A DNA stretch of 64,000 nt, taken from NCBI RefSeq assembly GCF_030285785.1, contig NZ_CP127247.1, forward strand, positions 2,999,501-3,063,500, written 5' to 3'. Positions 46,789 to 53,999 of the stretch are shown in pieces. The position numbers and the translations under genes are program-made. Below the pieces are notes generated by a model. The model saw nothing but the letters and a program-made list of their open reading frames with translations. It was not told the DNA's origin and searched no databases. Source of the stretch: Parasedimentitalea psychrophila. Lineage in GTDB: Bacteria > Pseudomonadota > Alphaproteobacteria > Rhodobacterales > Rhodobacteraceae. Within the stretch, counting starts at the first letter, position 1, and the number at the start of each line of letters is the position of its first letter.

Positions 46789-47724
46789 TTAGACCTTTAC
46801 CAGCTTTTTACGAAGCACCAGAAGAAGCACGGCATAGACCATCAGGATGCCCAGCAACGCGACCGCTATGGCCGACGCATAGCCAAAATCCAGTTTTCTA
46901 AACGCAGTTGTGAAGATGTAGGATGACACGATCTGGGTTGAACTTGCCGGGCCGCCGCCAGTCATGACAAAGATCAGATCAGCGAAGTTGGCGATCCAGA
47001 TCGTCCGCAGCATCACAGTGATCGCGATCATCGGAGCCAGAAACGGCAGGGTGATTTTGGTGAATGTCTGCCATGCGCTGGCGCCGTCGATTTCAGCGGC
47101 CTCATACATGTCCCCTGGGATTGACTGCAAAGCCGCCAGTAAGGTGATGGCAAAGAACGGAACGCCAAACCAGACATTGGCCGTAATCGGGCCCCAAAGT
47201 GCCAGGTCGGGGTCACCCAGAATGTTGTAGGGCTCTGACAGTACTCCCAATGCCGCCAGCCAATGGGGGATTGGGCCGATCACCGGGTTGAACAACCAGG
47301 CCCAGGTCAGCGCCGACAGAAAAGTGGGCACCGCCCAGGGCAAGAACACCAGCGCCTGAAACAGCTTTTTGCCGTAAAACTGCGTATTCAAAAGCAGAGC
47401 CAACCCGAGCCCCAGAAAAAACTGAAGCGTGATCGACCAGAAAGTCCACCAAAACGTGTTTTCCAGTGCCAGCCAGAATTTGCGATCCGACCAAAGCTTT
47501 GTGTAGTTCTCAAACCCGACCCAACCAGTGTTGAACGGGCGCAGTAGATCGATGGACTGGAATGAATACGAAATACCGATCACCAGCGGCATCAGCATCA
47601 CGGCCCCGATCAGGATGATCGCTGGGGACAGATAAAAGAACGGCTCGACCGCATACTGCCAGTAGAGCGAGCGCCGAGCCCGGTGTCCACCGGGCTCGGT
47701 CACAATATGTTTGCGCGTGATCAC
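46789..47724 (-). CDS. ABC transporter permease, MalF type
   Basis: A 311-aa permease from a GTG at 47724 that overlaps the binding-protein stop as GTGA; a longer frame to 47772 would overlap it by 52 bp and is unlikely. EAA loop MYEAAEIDGASAWQTFTKI near residues 205-223 and the usual C-terminal helices. Translational coupling to the binding-protein gene is expected. Confidence 0.88.
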   Translation of the reverse strand: MITRKHIVTEPGGHRARRSLYWQYAVEPFFYLSPAIILIGAVMLMPLVIGISYSFQSIDLLRPFNTGWVGFENYTKLWSDRKFWLALENTFWWTFWSITLQFFLGLGLALLLNTQFYGKKLFQALVFLPWAVPTFLSALTWAWLFNPVIGPIPHWLAALGVLSEPYNILGDPDLALWGPITANVWFGVPFFAITLLAALQSIPGDMYEAAEIDGASAWQTFTKITLPFLAPMIAITVMLRTIWIANFADLIFVMTGGGPASSTQIVSSYIFTTAFRKLDFGYASAIAVALLGILMVYAVLLLVLRKKLVKV

Positions 47725-48980
47725 TGCGCGGCTTTCCACTTGGCATGTTCTTTCGTCAGGAAGCCTGCCCATTCATCGGCAAGATCCTGTGCACTGCGCT
47801 GACCCAACAGGGCCTCTTGTGCAGTTTCAATCACCATCGTGCTGCCAAAGTAGCCCCATTGCTCCAGATAGGTCGGCATGATCGTTGGCTCATACTGGGC
47901 ACCGTTCAGCTCGTCGAACCAGCCCTTGAACTGCTCGGTCTGGAAATGCGGATCTTGATCTGCACCTTCGTGGATCGGGATCACTCCAACGTGCTTTGAC
48001 CATGTTGCGTTTGCATCCGGAGTGGACAATGCCGCGACCAGGTTCCAGGCGTCGTTTTCATGTTCGGTCGACTTGAACACGGACCAGCCAGCAAATCCAA
48101 TAGTCGGAAATGCCTTGCCCGACGGGCCCGTTGGCATCGGGATAACTGCAAAATCTTCGGCTGGCATACGCTCGGAAATTGCGATCAGTGCATCCGGGTC
48201 CTGATCCAGGAAGGCGCAGGTGCCCGAATAGAAACCGGCGACGATTTCATTGAAGCCCCAGTTGACACTGTCCCTGGGCGCATAGCCGTTCTGGTACATA
48301 TCAAGCAGGAACTGGATGCCTTCGACCGAGCCGGGTTCATTCAACCGGCTTTTGCCGTCTTCGGTGAAAAATTCATTGGTGCCATTCATCACGGCCGCCA
48401 TCATGATCCAGCCATTGGTGCCACCGGGGCCGCCACGCAGACAATATCCCGATTTACCTGGCAGCGCGGAAACCATCTTTGAGGCCTCCATGAATTCAGC
48501 CATCGTCGCGGGAGGGCCCTCGACGCCGGCTTCAGCGAGCAATTTTTTGTTGTAGAACATGGCGCGCAGATAGAACCCGTAAGGGATCATATAGGCATCA
48601 CCAGACTGGCGTGCCATATCCAGCGTTTTCTGCGTCAGGGTGTCGCCGTGGTCCCAGCCCGCAATGTGCTCCTCAAGACTGGCCAACTGGTCAGAACCCG
48701 CATAAAGCGCCAGCCAAGAGTCGGGCATTTCGACAACATCGGGAACATCGCCCCCCGCCACCATCGTGGCCAGCTTTTCAAATGCCTGCCCCCAAGGCAG
48801 GCTAATGATTTCTACGGTGACGCCGTCATTCGCGGCTTCATAGTCGTTCACCAGTGCCTGCAACGTTTCCGTGCGCGACGGGCTGGTGATGACCTCGACC
48901 AGTTTCAGTGTTGTGTCCGCATATGCCGATGACGCCATCAGTGTCGCGGCAAGCCCTATACTTTTGAAGAGATGTCTCAT
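47721..48980 (-). CDS. ABC transporter substrate-binding protein, family 1
   Basis: A 419-aa periplasmic binding protein. The ATG at 48980 follows GGAGGAAAC; the signal peptide is KSIGLAATLMASSAYA. Family-1 pattern: LPWGQAFEKLATMVAGGDVP, DVVEMPDSW, YMIPYGFYLRAMFYNKKLL and GWSVFKSTEHENDAWNL. This fold binds sugars, sugar alcohols or glycosides. Being co-transcribed with a cystathionine-family enzyme, the ligand could contain sulfur or an amino group, but that is speculation. Confidence 0.9.
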   Translation of the reverse strand: MRHLFKSIGLAATLMASSAYADTTLKLVEVITSPSRTETLQALVNDYEAANDGVTVEIISLPWGQAFEKLATMVAGGDVPDVVEMPDSWLALYAGSDQLASLEEHIAGWDHGDTLTQKTLDMARQSGDAYMIPYGFYLRAMFYNKKLLAEAGVEGPPATMAEFMEASKMVSALPGKSGYCLRGGPGGTNGWIMMAAVMNGTNEFFTEDGKSRLNEPGSVEGIQFLLDMYQNGYAPRDSVNWGFNEIVAGFYSGTCAFLDQDPDALIAISERMPAEDFAVIPMPTGPSGKAFPTIGFAGWSVFKSTEHENDAWNLVAALSTPDANATWSKHVGVIPIHEGADQDPHFQTEQFKGWFDELNGAQYEPTIMPTYLEQWGYFGSTMVIETAQEALLGQRSAQDLADEWAGFLTKEHAKWKAAQ

Positions 48981-49020
48981 GTTTCCTCCGGTTGGTAATG
49001 TGGTTTTTTTTGGTGTCGCG

Positions 49021-50181
49021 TTACGCGGCACTCTTGCTCAGGGCCGACTCAAAATCGGCCCAAAGGTCGTCAACATTCTCCAGCCCAAGGCTGATCCGCA
49101 TCAGCGACGGCGAAACGCCGAACCGCTGCATCGAATTTTCTTCGCCAGCCTGTGCAAGTGCCACCCGCGCGGGCAGTATCAGGCTCTCAAAACCGCCCCA
49201 ACTGACCCCCAGCCGGAACAGGCTTAGCGCATCGGACAGGCGCGGAATGTCTATGCTATCGTCCAGTTCGAATGACATCAGGCCAGAGCGCCCGCGTAGA
49301 CCCGGTACCGAATTTGCACCGGGTGAATGCACCCGCGTCACGCAGGGCAAATTCGACAACCGGTCAACAAAGGTATTCGCCGTGGCCTGATGCTGCTGCA
49401 TTCGCGCGTCCAGCGTACGCAGGCCACGCGTGAGCAGGAAGGCCTCAAACGGAGCCAATTTTGCACCCAGCAGGGGCAAGGTCAGATCACGGATCTGGTC
49501 GATCAGTTCATGCGACGACACAACAACACCGGCCACGGTATCCGAATGTCCCGATATGAATTTTGAGGCCGAGTGAACGACGATATCAATCCCCAGTGTT
49601 AGCGGGTTCTGAAAAATGGGTGTGGCCCAGGAATTGTCGATCACAGTCAGCGCACCATGGCGCCGCGCGTGCTCTGCCACCTTGGGCAGGTTCATCGGCT
49701 GGAACACCACCGAATTGGGGCTTTCCAGATAGGCTAGCGTGACACCTTTTAGCAGATCGGGATCGTTCTCAAAGGCAGCGATCGGATGATACGAGACCTC
49801 AACGCCGAAAGGTTTCAGCAGCCGTTCAAACAGACGATACGCATCAGGATAGGTATGCTCGACACAGGCAATATGGTCGCCGGGTTTGACCAAAGCGAAA
49901 ATGGTCGAAGAAATTGCAGCCATACCCGAGGCAAAACCAACGGCGGCCTCGCCGCGTTCGGCTGTTGCCATCAGCGCCTCAAATGCGGCAACGGTCGGGT
50001 TTTGCACACGGGTGTAGATGGCAGTGTCGCTGCGGCCCGCCATCCGGTCCTCAAACGCCTGATAACTGTCAAAAGTGAACAGCGAGCTTTGCACGATCGG
50101 TGGCGTGACAGAGCCATGTGCGCCGCCAAAGGCAGCCGCCAATAGTGTCGAAATTTCCTGGCTTTCAAATTCGCTAGTCAC
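49021..50181 (-). CDS. PLP-dependent Cys/Met metabolism enzyme (cystathionine gamma-synthase/beta-lyase family)
   Basis: A 386-aa fold-type I PLP enzyme. PLP lysine in HSASKFISGHSD (residue about 205), the preceding DNSWATP aspartate and asparagine, the RVQNPTVAAFE phosphate-binding block and the tail pattern GVSWGGFESL with the substrate arginine in LMRISLGLEN. These are shared by cystathionine gamma-synthase, beta-lyase and methionine gamma-lyase, so the reaction (C-S lysis or replacement) is clear but not the substrate. It starts inside the regulator's 3' end (8-bp overlap) and is followed 40 bp later by the binding-protein gene. Confidence 0.87.
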   Translation of the reverse strand: MTSEFESQEISTLLAAAFGGAHGSVTPPIVQSSLFTFDSYQAFEDRMAGRSDTAIYTRVQNPTVAAFEALMATAERGEAAVGFASGMAAISSTIFALVKPGDHIACVEHTYPDAYRLFERLLKPFGVEVSYHPIAAFENDPDLLKGVTLAYLESPNSVVFQPMNLPKVAEHARRHGALTVIDNSWATPIFQNPLTLGIDIVVHSASKFISGHSDTVAGVVVSSHELIDQIRDLTLPLLGAKLAPFEAFLLTRGLRTLDARMQQHQATANTFVDRLSNLPCVTRVHSPGANSVPGLRGRSGLMSFELDDSIDIPRLSDALSLFRLGVSWGGFESLILPARVALAQAGEENSMQRFGVSPSLMRISLGLENVDDLWADFESALSKSAA

Positions 50182-50932
50182 TTTTCTGACCCTTCATCAC
50201 TTTGAGAACTTCCTGCTCTACCATGTCGCAAATTTCGGCAGACAATTTAGCAGCGGCATCGACATCGCCGGCGGCAATCGCCTCGGCCAATGGACGATGC
50301 AGGGGGATGCTGGCCTGACCCAGATGTGGCGTGCCAAACGGTGTTTTGTAGATGTCGTGAAACGCGCCGTGGATCTGCGAAATCAACTGTTGAAACAGTG
50401 GATTTCCGGACGCCTCATAGATCGCGCCATGAAACCGTGCATCGGCTGGACGCCAGTCTTCGTTGGCCTCGTACACCGCCAACAGCTCGGCCATTCTCGC
50501 GATGATCACCTTGCGTTGCTGATCGGTTGCCAGCCGGGTGGCAATCTTTACCGCCTCGATCTCCAGCGGGCGACGAACGGCATGGGTTCGCAGCAGGCTT
50601 TCGGCCTCGACCTTTAGGGTCAATGGAATTCGGATGGACGTTGTTGAAATCTCGGCGGCTAGGGTCGTGCCCGCACCTTTATTGCGCACCACGATACCCA
50701 TGCCCTGCCAGGCCTTTAGCGCCTCGCGAATGGTGGAACGTCCCACATTCAGACGGCGGGCCAGTTCAACCTCGGGCGGCAACCTGTCGCCAACCTGAAG
50801 GTTCGCAGCCTCGATCATTTCAACCAATGCGTCCAGCACACCGCGTCCGGATTCCAGCGGCTGAAGATGCCGCAGCAGATCCTCAGCGGCGGCCGCTTTC
50901 GTCTGTTTAGTCCTAGGGTGGTTGTCCGACAC
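50174..50932 (-). CDS. GntR-family regulator, FadR/FCD subfamily
   Basis: About 252 residues from a GTG near 50932 with AAGGGG upstream. N-terminal winged helix (LPPEVELARRLNVGRSTIRE, then ALKAWQGMGIVVRNKGAGTT) and a C-terminal all-helical FCD ligand domain with the metal-binding D-x3-H pattern (ADARFHGAIYEASGN) and later histidine region (PLHRPLAEAI). In-frame sequence extends to 51061 but would run into an IS30 remnant and through two operator-like sites, so a later start is preferred. Probably controls this operon and responds to a small acid. Confidence 0.82.
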   Translation of the reverse strand: MSDNHPRTKQTKAAAAEDLLRHLQPLESGRGVLDALVEMIEAANLQVGDRLPPEVELARRLNVGRSTIREALKAWQGMGIVVRNKGAGTTLAAEISTTSIRIPLTLKVEAESLLRTHAVRRPLEIEAVKIATRLATDQQRKVIIARMAELLAVYEANEDWRPADARFHGAIYEASGNPLFQQLISQIHGAFHDIYKTPFGTPHLGQASIPLHRPLAEAIAAGDVDAAAKLSAEICDMVEQEVLKVMKGQKSD

Positions 50933-51004
50933 GTAGTGGCCCCTTGGTTGGCGAGTCGGTGTACCATTGTCTTTGTCAGACATTATGTCAACATTGTCTG
51001 ACAT
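50923..51004. promoter_or_regulatory. Three FadR-type operator-like sites at the regulator start
   Basis: TTGTCAGACAT at about 50973-50983 and TTGTCTGACAT at about 50994-51004 are 21 bp apart (two helical turns); TTGTCCGACAC lies at about 50923-50933, over the proposed GTG start. All fit the TNGTNNNACNA consensus of FadR/FCD regulators. This suggests autoregulation of the operon. Confidence 0.65.
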
Positions 51005-51027
51005 TGCCACACCAGAGGCACGGCAAA

Positions 51028-51240
51028 GAGTTGGCTGACCATCAAAGACTGACGCTGGCAACAGATGTCGACGTCTATTTTTGCGGCCCCCAGTCTCCCC
51101 TCACGGCAGATTGCTCTGCAATCGCCTGTCAGGCAATGCGTGGCAGCGCGGATCAAATGGAAACACCAACAGGCTGCTGAGGCAATATCTACCGCGCGGA
51201 ACCGATCTCTCTGTCCCGATAAACGAACCGGGAAGCCGCG
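51028..51240 (+). pseudogene. IS30-family transposase remnant with palindromic element
   Basis: ELADHQRLTLATDVDVYF-C-x-PQSP, a 41-bp palindromic element, then GSNGNTNRLLRQYLPRGTDL in another frame. Rejoined, the sequence gives the IS30 motif CGPQSPWQRGSN. Only the middle part of the gene survives. Confidence 0.82.
51099..51139 (+). repeat. Short two-hairpin element in IS30 (41 bp)
   Basis: CCTCACGGCA, inverted repeat GATTGC/GCAATC with loop TCT, then GCCTGTCAGGCAATGC. Removing it joins CAGTCTCC to GTGGCAGCG, exactly the normal IS30 sequence. 41 bp is not a multiple of three, so the gene is frameshifted. Confidence 0.8.
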
Positions 51241-51558
51241 CGCTTTGCCCTATTCGCGCAACAAAGTTACTGTGCGGGCATCCTGTAGGGCGCAATCCTA
51301 GTCATGCCGGTCCCGATAGCAGGATTAATCAGCACCTCGAAGCTAGGCGTTGAGCCCTGGGTGCGCGTTGGATGATATAGGCAATCACGAACACCATTCC
51401 GAACCTGTGGCATCTGGCTTTCCGAAGCCGGATAACTCGACAACCTGAGGATTCAGACTAATTTTGCGACATTACTCTTAATATTCTCCGGGGGTAGAGC
51501 CAGCTTAGTTTGTCGATCGGGACGTTGCCCCCAAATTCAAGTAGAAAGGTGACTGCGA
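51241..51558. other. Intergenic region upstream of the DUF2092 gene
   Basis: No gene recognised beyond the fading IS30 sequence. 51460-51545 probably contains the DUF2092 promoter and an AAGTAGAAAGGTG ribosome binding site. Confidence 0.4.
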
Positions 51559-52365
51559 ATGTTTTGGATGTCCAAAAACTTACTTACATCTGTCACGGGA
51601 AAATTGTCAGGCCCGGCGGCAATATTGGTGCTCGGGTTGATTGCACCTGCCGAGACTTTAGCGGACGAAGCAGATGCTAGGTCCATTTTGAAATCCATGT
51701 CGGACTACGTTGCCTCTCAGGACGCGATTTCATTTGGGTTTGACGCAAATCTTGAAGTCGTGACAAAAGACGGCCAGCGCCTTGCCCTAGCCAGTTCAGG
51801 AACAGTTTCATTGAATCGCCCTGAGAATTTTCATACGGCTCGTGCAGGCGGCTTTGCGGATATAGAGACGTTTTTCGACGGCAAAACTCTGACGTTACTT
51901 GGGAAAACGGCGAACGTATATGTGCAGGTTGATGCCCCCGGTTCGGTCGATGACCTGGTAGAAATGATGGAGACCAAGCTTGACCGATCTCCACCGGCCG
52001 CCCACCTGATATTGTCAAACTCTTATGATCAATTGATGCAGGGGGTGACGAATGTGAAAGACTTGGGCAGCGGTGTGATCGGCGGAGTAGAATGCGATTT
52101 CCTTGCATTCCGCGCAGATGAAGTTGACTGGCAGATTTGGATCGCTCATGGCGATAAACCATACCCATGCCGCTATGTGGTAACGTCCAAGAAAATTGCC
52201 GGTGCGCCGCAATACAGCATCCAGATCAACAATTGGGCAACTGGCAGCGATGTAATAACGGAAGAATTCACTTTTGAGAACACAACAGATGCTACTCAGA
52301 TCGACGTTGCAGATCTGCGCAGTAAGATGAGCGAACTTCCAGGCCATTTTAAGACGGGAGAATAA
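51559..52365 (+). CDS. DUF2092 family exported protein
   Basis: A 268-aa periplasmic protein. Signal peptide with core ILVLGLIAPAETLA; the mature part follows the DUF2092 pattern (ARSILKSMSDYVASQDAISF, GTVSLNRPENFHTARAGGF, FFDGKTLTLLGK, then LRSKMSELPGHFKTG at the end), a fold related to the LolA/RseB lipoprotein-binding half-barrels. Possibly binds lipid or lipoprotein. A 63-codon gene follows after 2 bp. Confidence 0.85.
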   Translation: MFWMSKNLLTSVTGKLSGPAAILVLGLIAPAETLADEADARSILKSMSDYVASQDAISFGFDANLEVVTKDGQRLALASSGTVSLNRPENFHTARAGGFADIETFFDGKTLTLLGKTANVYVQVDAPGSVDDLVEMMETKLDRSPPAAHLILSNSYDQLMQGVTNVKDLGSGVIGGVECDFLAFRADEVDWQIWIAHGDKPYPCRYVVTSKKIAGAPQYSIQINNWATGSDVITEEFTFENTTDATQIDVADLRSKMSELPGHFKTGE

Positions 52366-52367
52366 CA

Positions 52368-52559
52368 ATGAGTGTATCGAGAAAACTGGGACTGATTGTG
52401 CTTACATATGTGTTGGCATTTGGCGGTCTGGAACTTGGTGAACGATTGTCCGTTTCTGGTATTCACAGTTATGTTTCGACTGCTGAGGCAACAGTTGGTC
52501 GGCCCCTGACACCGGTCAGTGTCGCGGGCGTGGCCCGAAGGAACAACCGGCGAAAATAG
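52368..52559 (+). CDS. Small exported basic protein downstream of DUF2092
   Basis: A 63-aa protein with a hydrophobic N-terminal helix (LGLIVLTYVLAFGGLEL) and a basic tail (TPVSVAGVARRNNRRK). Its place 2 bp after the DUF2092 gene and the AGVARRxxRR ending, which I recall from similar partners, suggest a functional pair. Function unknown. Confidence 0.65.
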   Translation: MSVSRKLGLIVLTYVLAFGGLELGERLSVSGIHSYVSTAEATVGRPLTPVSVAGVARRNNRRK

Positions 52560-52599
52560 GCTAAGGGCCGGGTTTGGACCAGTAAATCGCTGCGGTTTG

Positions 52600-52745
52600 A
52601 ACGAACGCCGGGTCAGGGCCGTTCACTTGGGTTGTAATGGCTGCTCTCGGTGCATTGTTCATGCTCAGTGCAGCACTTTGTAGAATGGGTTCGAACCCGC
52701 CCTTCGCCGCAATGGTCATGAACGGCAGGTGTGGGCCGTTCGCTC
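52600..52745 (+). repeat. Dispersed intergenic repeat, divergent copy
   Basis: Contains CGCCGGGTCAGGGCCGTTC, GTGCAGCACTTTGTAGAAT, GGGTTCGAACCCGCCC, TTCGCCGCAATGGTCATGAA and CGGCAGGTGTGGGCCGTTCG, matching parts of the copies near 17830 and 20880. Confidence 0.55.
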
Positions 52746-52750
52746 CAGTT

Positions 52751-53286
52751 TCACTGATCCCTGTGCCGGTCTGGAAGGCCCGCTAAGCCGCCGCAGGCAC
52801 CGTGAACAACGAGGTCACTTCACCAACAGGCGAGCCCTTCCGCATCGACAACTCGACGTTGACACCGCTGTCTATCACGGGCCGGGGAGGGCGGCGCAAA
52901 GTAAGCTCGGGTCGACCCCAAAACTAAGCGCAATAACCGCAGTCTGGCTCCGGAGGTCTGTTCGAATGGCGGCATTAGTTTTCGATCCGATCCGAGATTT
53001 CCTTACATGCGATTTCCATAGCAGGCCGAAGCGCATCCAAAGATGGCCGGGTATATCTCTGCCCGGTTATCGACAGCGGCGTATGGTTCAGCAACCGACC
53101 AACGATCTCTTCCAGAACTCCAGCTTCCATCGGACTGTCGCAAATGTCCTGCGATGCATGTGCGGGTTGAATTTGAGCCTTTCCGGCTTGGTGATGTGCC
53201 CTGCCACTGATTTTGGAGACGGAAACACCCATTGATGGCTGAGAGGGCGCAGCGGTGTCAGGATCTCATGTTGTACCTGGAGGATA
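52751..53286. repeat. 536-bp direct repeat, copy B
   Basis: TCACTGATCCCTGTGCCGG to TGGAGGATA corresponds base for base in length to 22531-23066. Right of it the sequence switches to IS66 at 53290, so the integrase homology ends there. Confidence 0.85.
52975..53286 (-). pseudogene. Integrase 3'-end fragment
   Basis: About 105 codons of the tyrosine integrase C-terminus in two frames: LRPLSHQWVFPSPKSVAGH, PHMHRRTFATV, shift, then GRLLNHTPLSITGQRYTRPS. It contains HxxR, H and the nucleophile Y but not the first arginine. The frame change is at the same point as in 22755-23830. Confidence 0.85.
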
Positions 53287-53299
53287 CTTGCGCTGACTG

Positions 53300-53806
53300 T
53301 GCCGGGCCACGACATCGTGAACCAAATCATCCGCCCGCGTTTGGCCTGCGATCATGTGCTGGCGGGTCAAACCATCTTCATGCCCTCTCGGCAGATTGCT
53401 GCGCAATCGCCTGCCGGGCGACAGACGACACCACCGTCGGGCTATTACAAAAGGGCAATGGCAAAGGGCGCAACAAGACGCCTGTGGGTCAATGCCAGAG
53501 ATGAACGCCCTTGAGGCGGTACAGCGCCACCCGCCGCTTGGTATTCGTTCTCCACCAGTCGGGGTGCGGAGCACCCCAGCCAACATCTGCAAACATATGA
53601 GGGCTTTGCCCATGCGGATGCCTATGCAGGCTACAACGACCTCTATCGCACAGGGCGGGTGACAGAGATGGCCTGCAAGCTTAACCGCGTAAACCCAGAG
53701 GCCTGGTTTGCTTGGGTGCTGGAACGCATCCAAGACCATCCCGTCAGCCGTATCAACGAGCTGAAGCCATGGGAGTATCAGGCTGTAATCGAGACCCAAA
53801 AAGCTT
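53300..53806 (+). pseudogene. IS66-family transposase (TnpC) remnant
   Basis: HVLAGQTIFM, a palindromic element, DDTTVGLLQKGNGK, then in shifted frames WVNARDERP and QHLQTYEGFAHADAYAGYND, and the typical end NRVNPEAWFAWVLERIQDHP, then RINELKPWEY. About the last 170 codons with several frameshifts. Confidence 0.85.
53383..53423 (+). repeat. Short two-hairpin element in IS66 (41 bp)
   Basis: CCCTCTCGGCA, inverted repeat GATTGC/GCAATC with loop TGC, then GCCTGCCGGGCGACA. Removing it joins ATCTTCATG to GACGACACC, giving the IS66 sequence TIFMDDTTV. Confidence 0.8.
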
Positions 53807-53971
53807 AGGCCGAAGCAAAATCGGTGCATGAATAGCCGCAGCGTTGGTGCTTGCCACAGGCCAACGCGCAGACAAAAACAAATACAGTGCCGTTTCAAAG
53901 CAATCCGTCATGCGCAGAGATTTCTGACAGCCCATGATGAAACCGCGAACCTGTTCCGTCCGTTGTGTCAG

Positions 53972-53991
53972 AGAAACGACTGTTTCTTTTT
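53972..53991 (+). terminator. Weak stem-loop at the end of the nitrate operon
   Basis: AGAAAC and GTTTCT pair around GACT, followed by TTTT on the plus strand; 9 bp beyond the nasA stop. It is AT-rich and short, and the T-run suits plus-strand transcripts, so its use by the leftward operon is uncertain. 53807-53970 holds nothing else. Confidence 0.35.
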
Positions 53992-53999
53992 GGGTCCGT

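Noticed and set aside
52687-52698. GGGTTCGAACCC, resembling a tRNA T-arm
   Set aside because: No acceptor, D-arm or anticodon stem can be built around it; the same palindrome recurs in other copies of the dispersed repeat.
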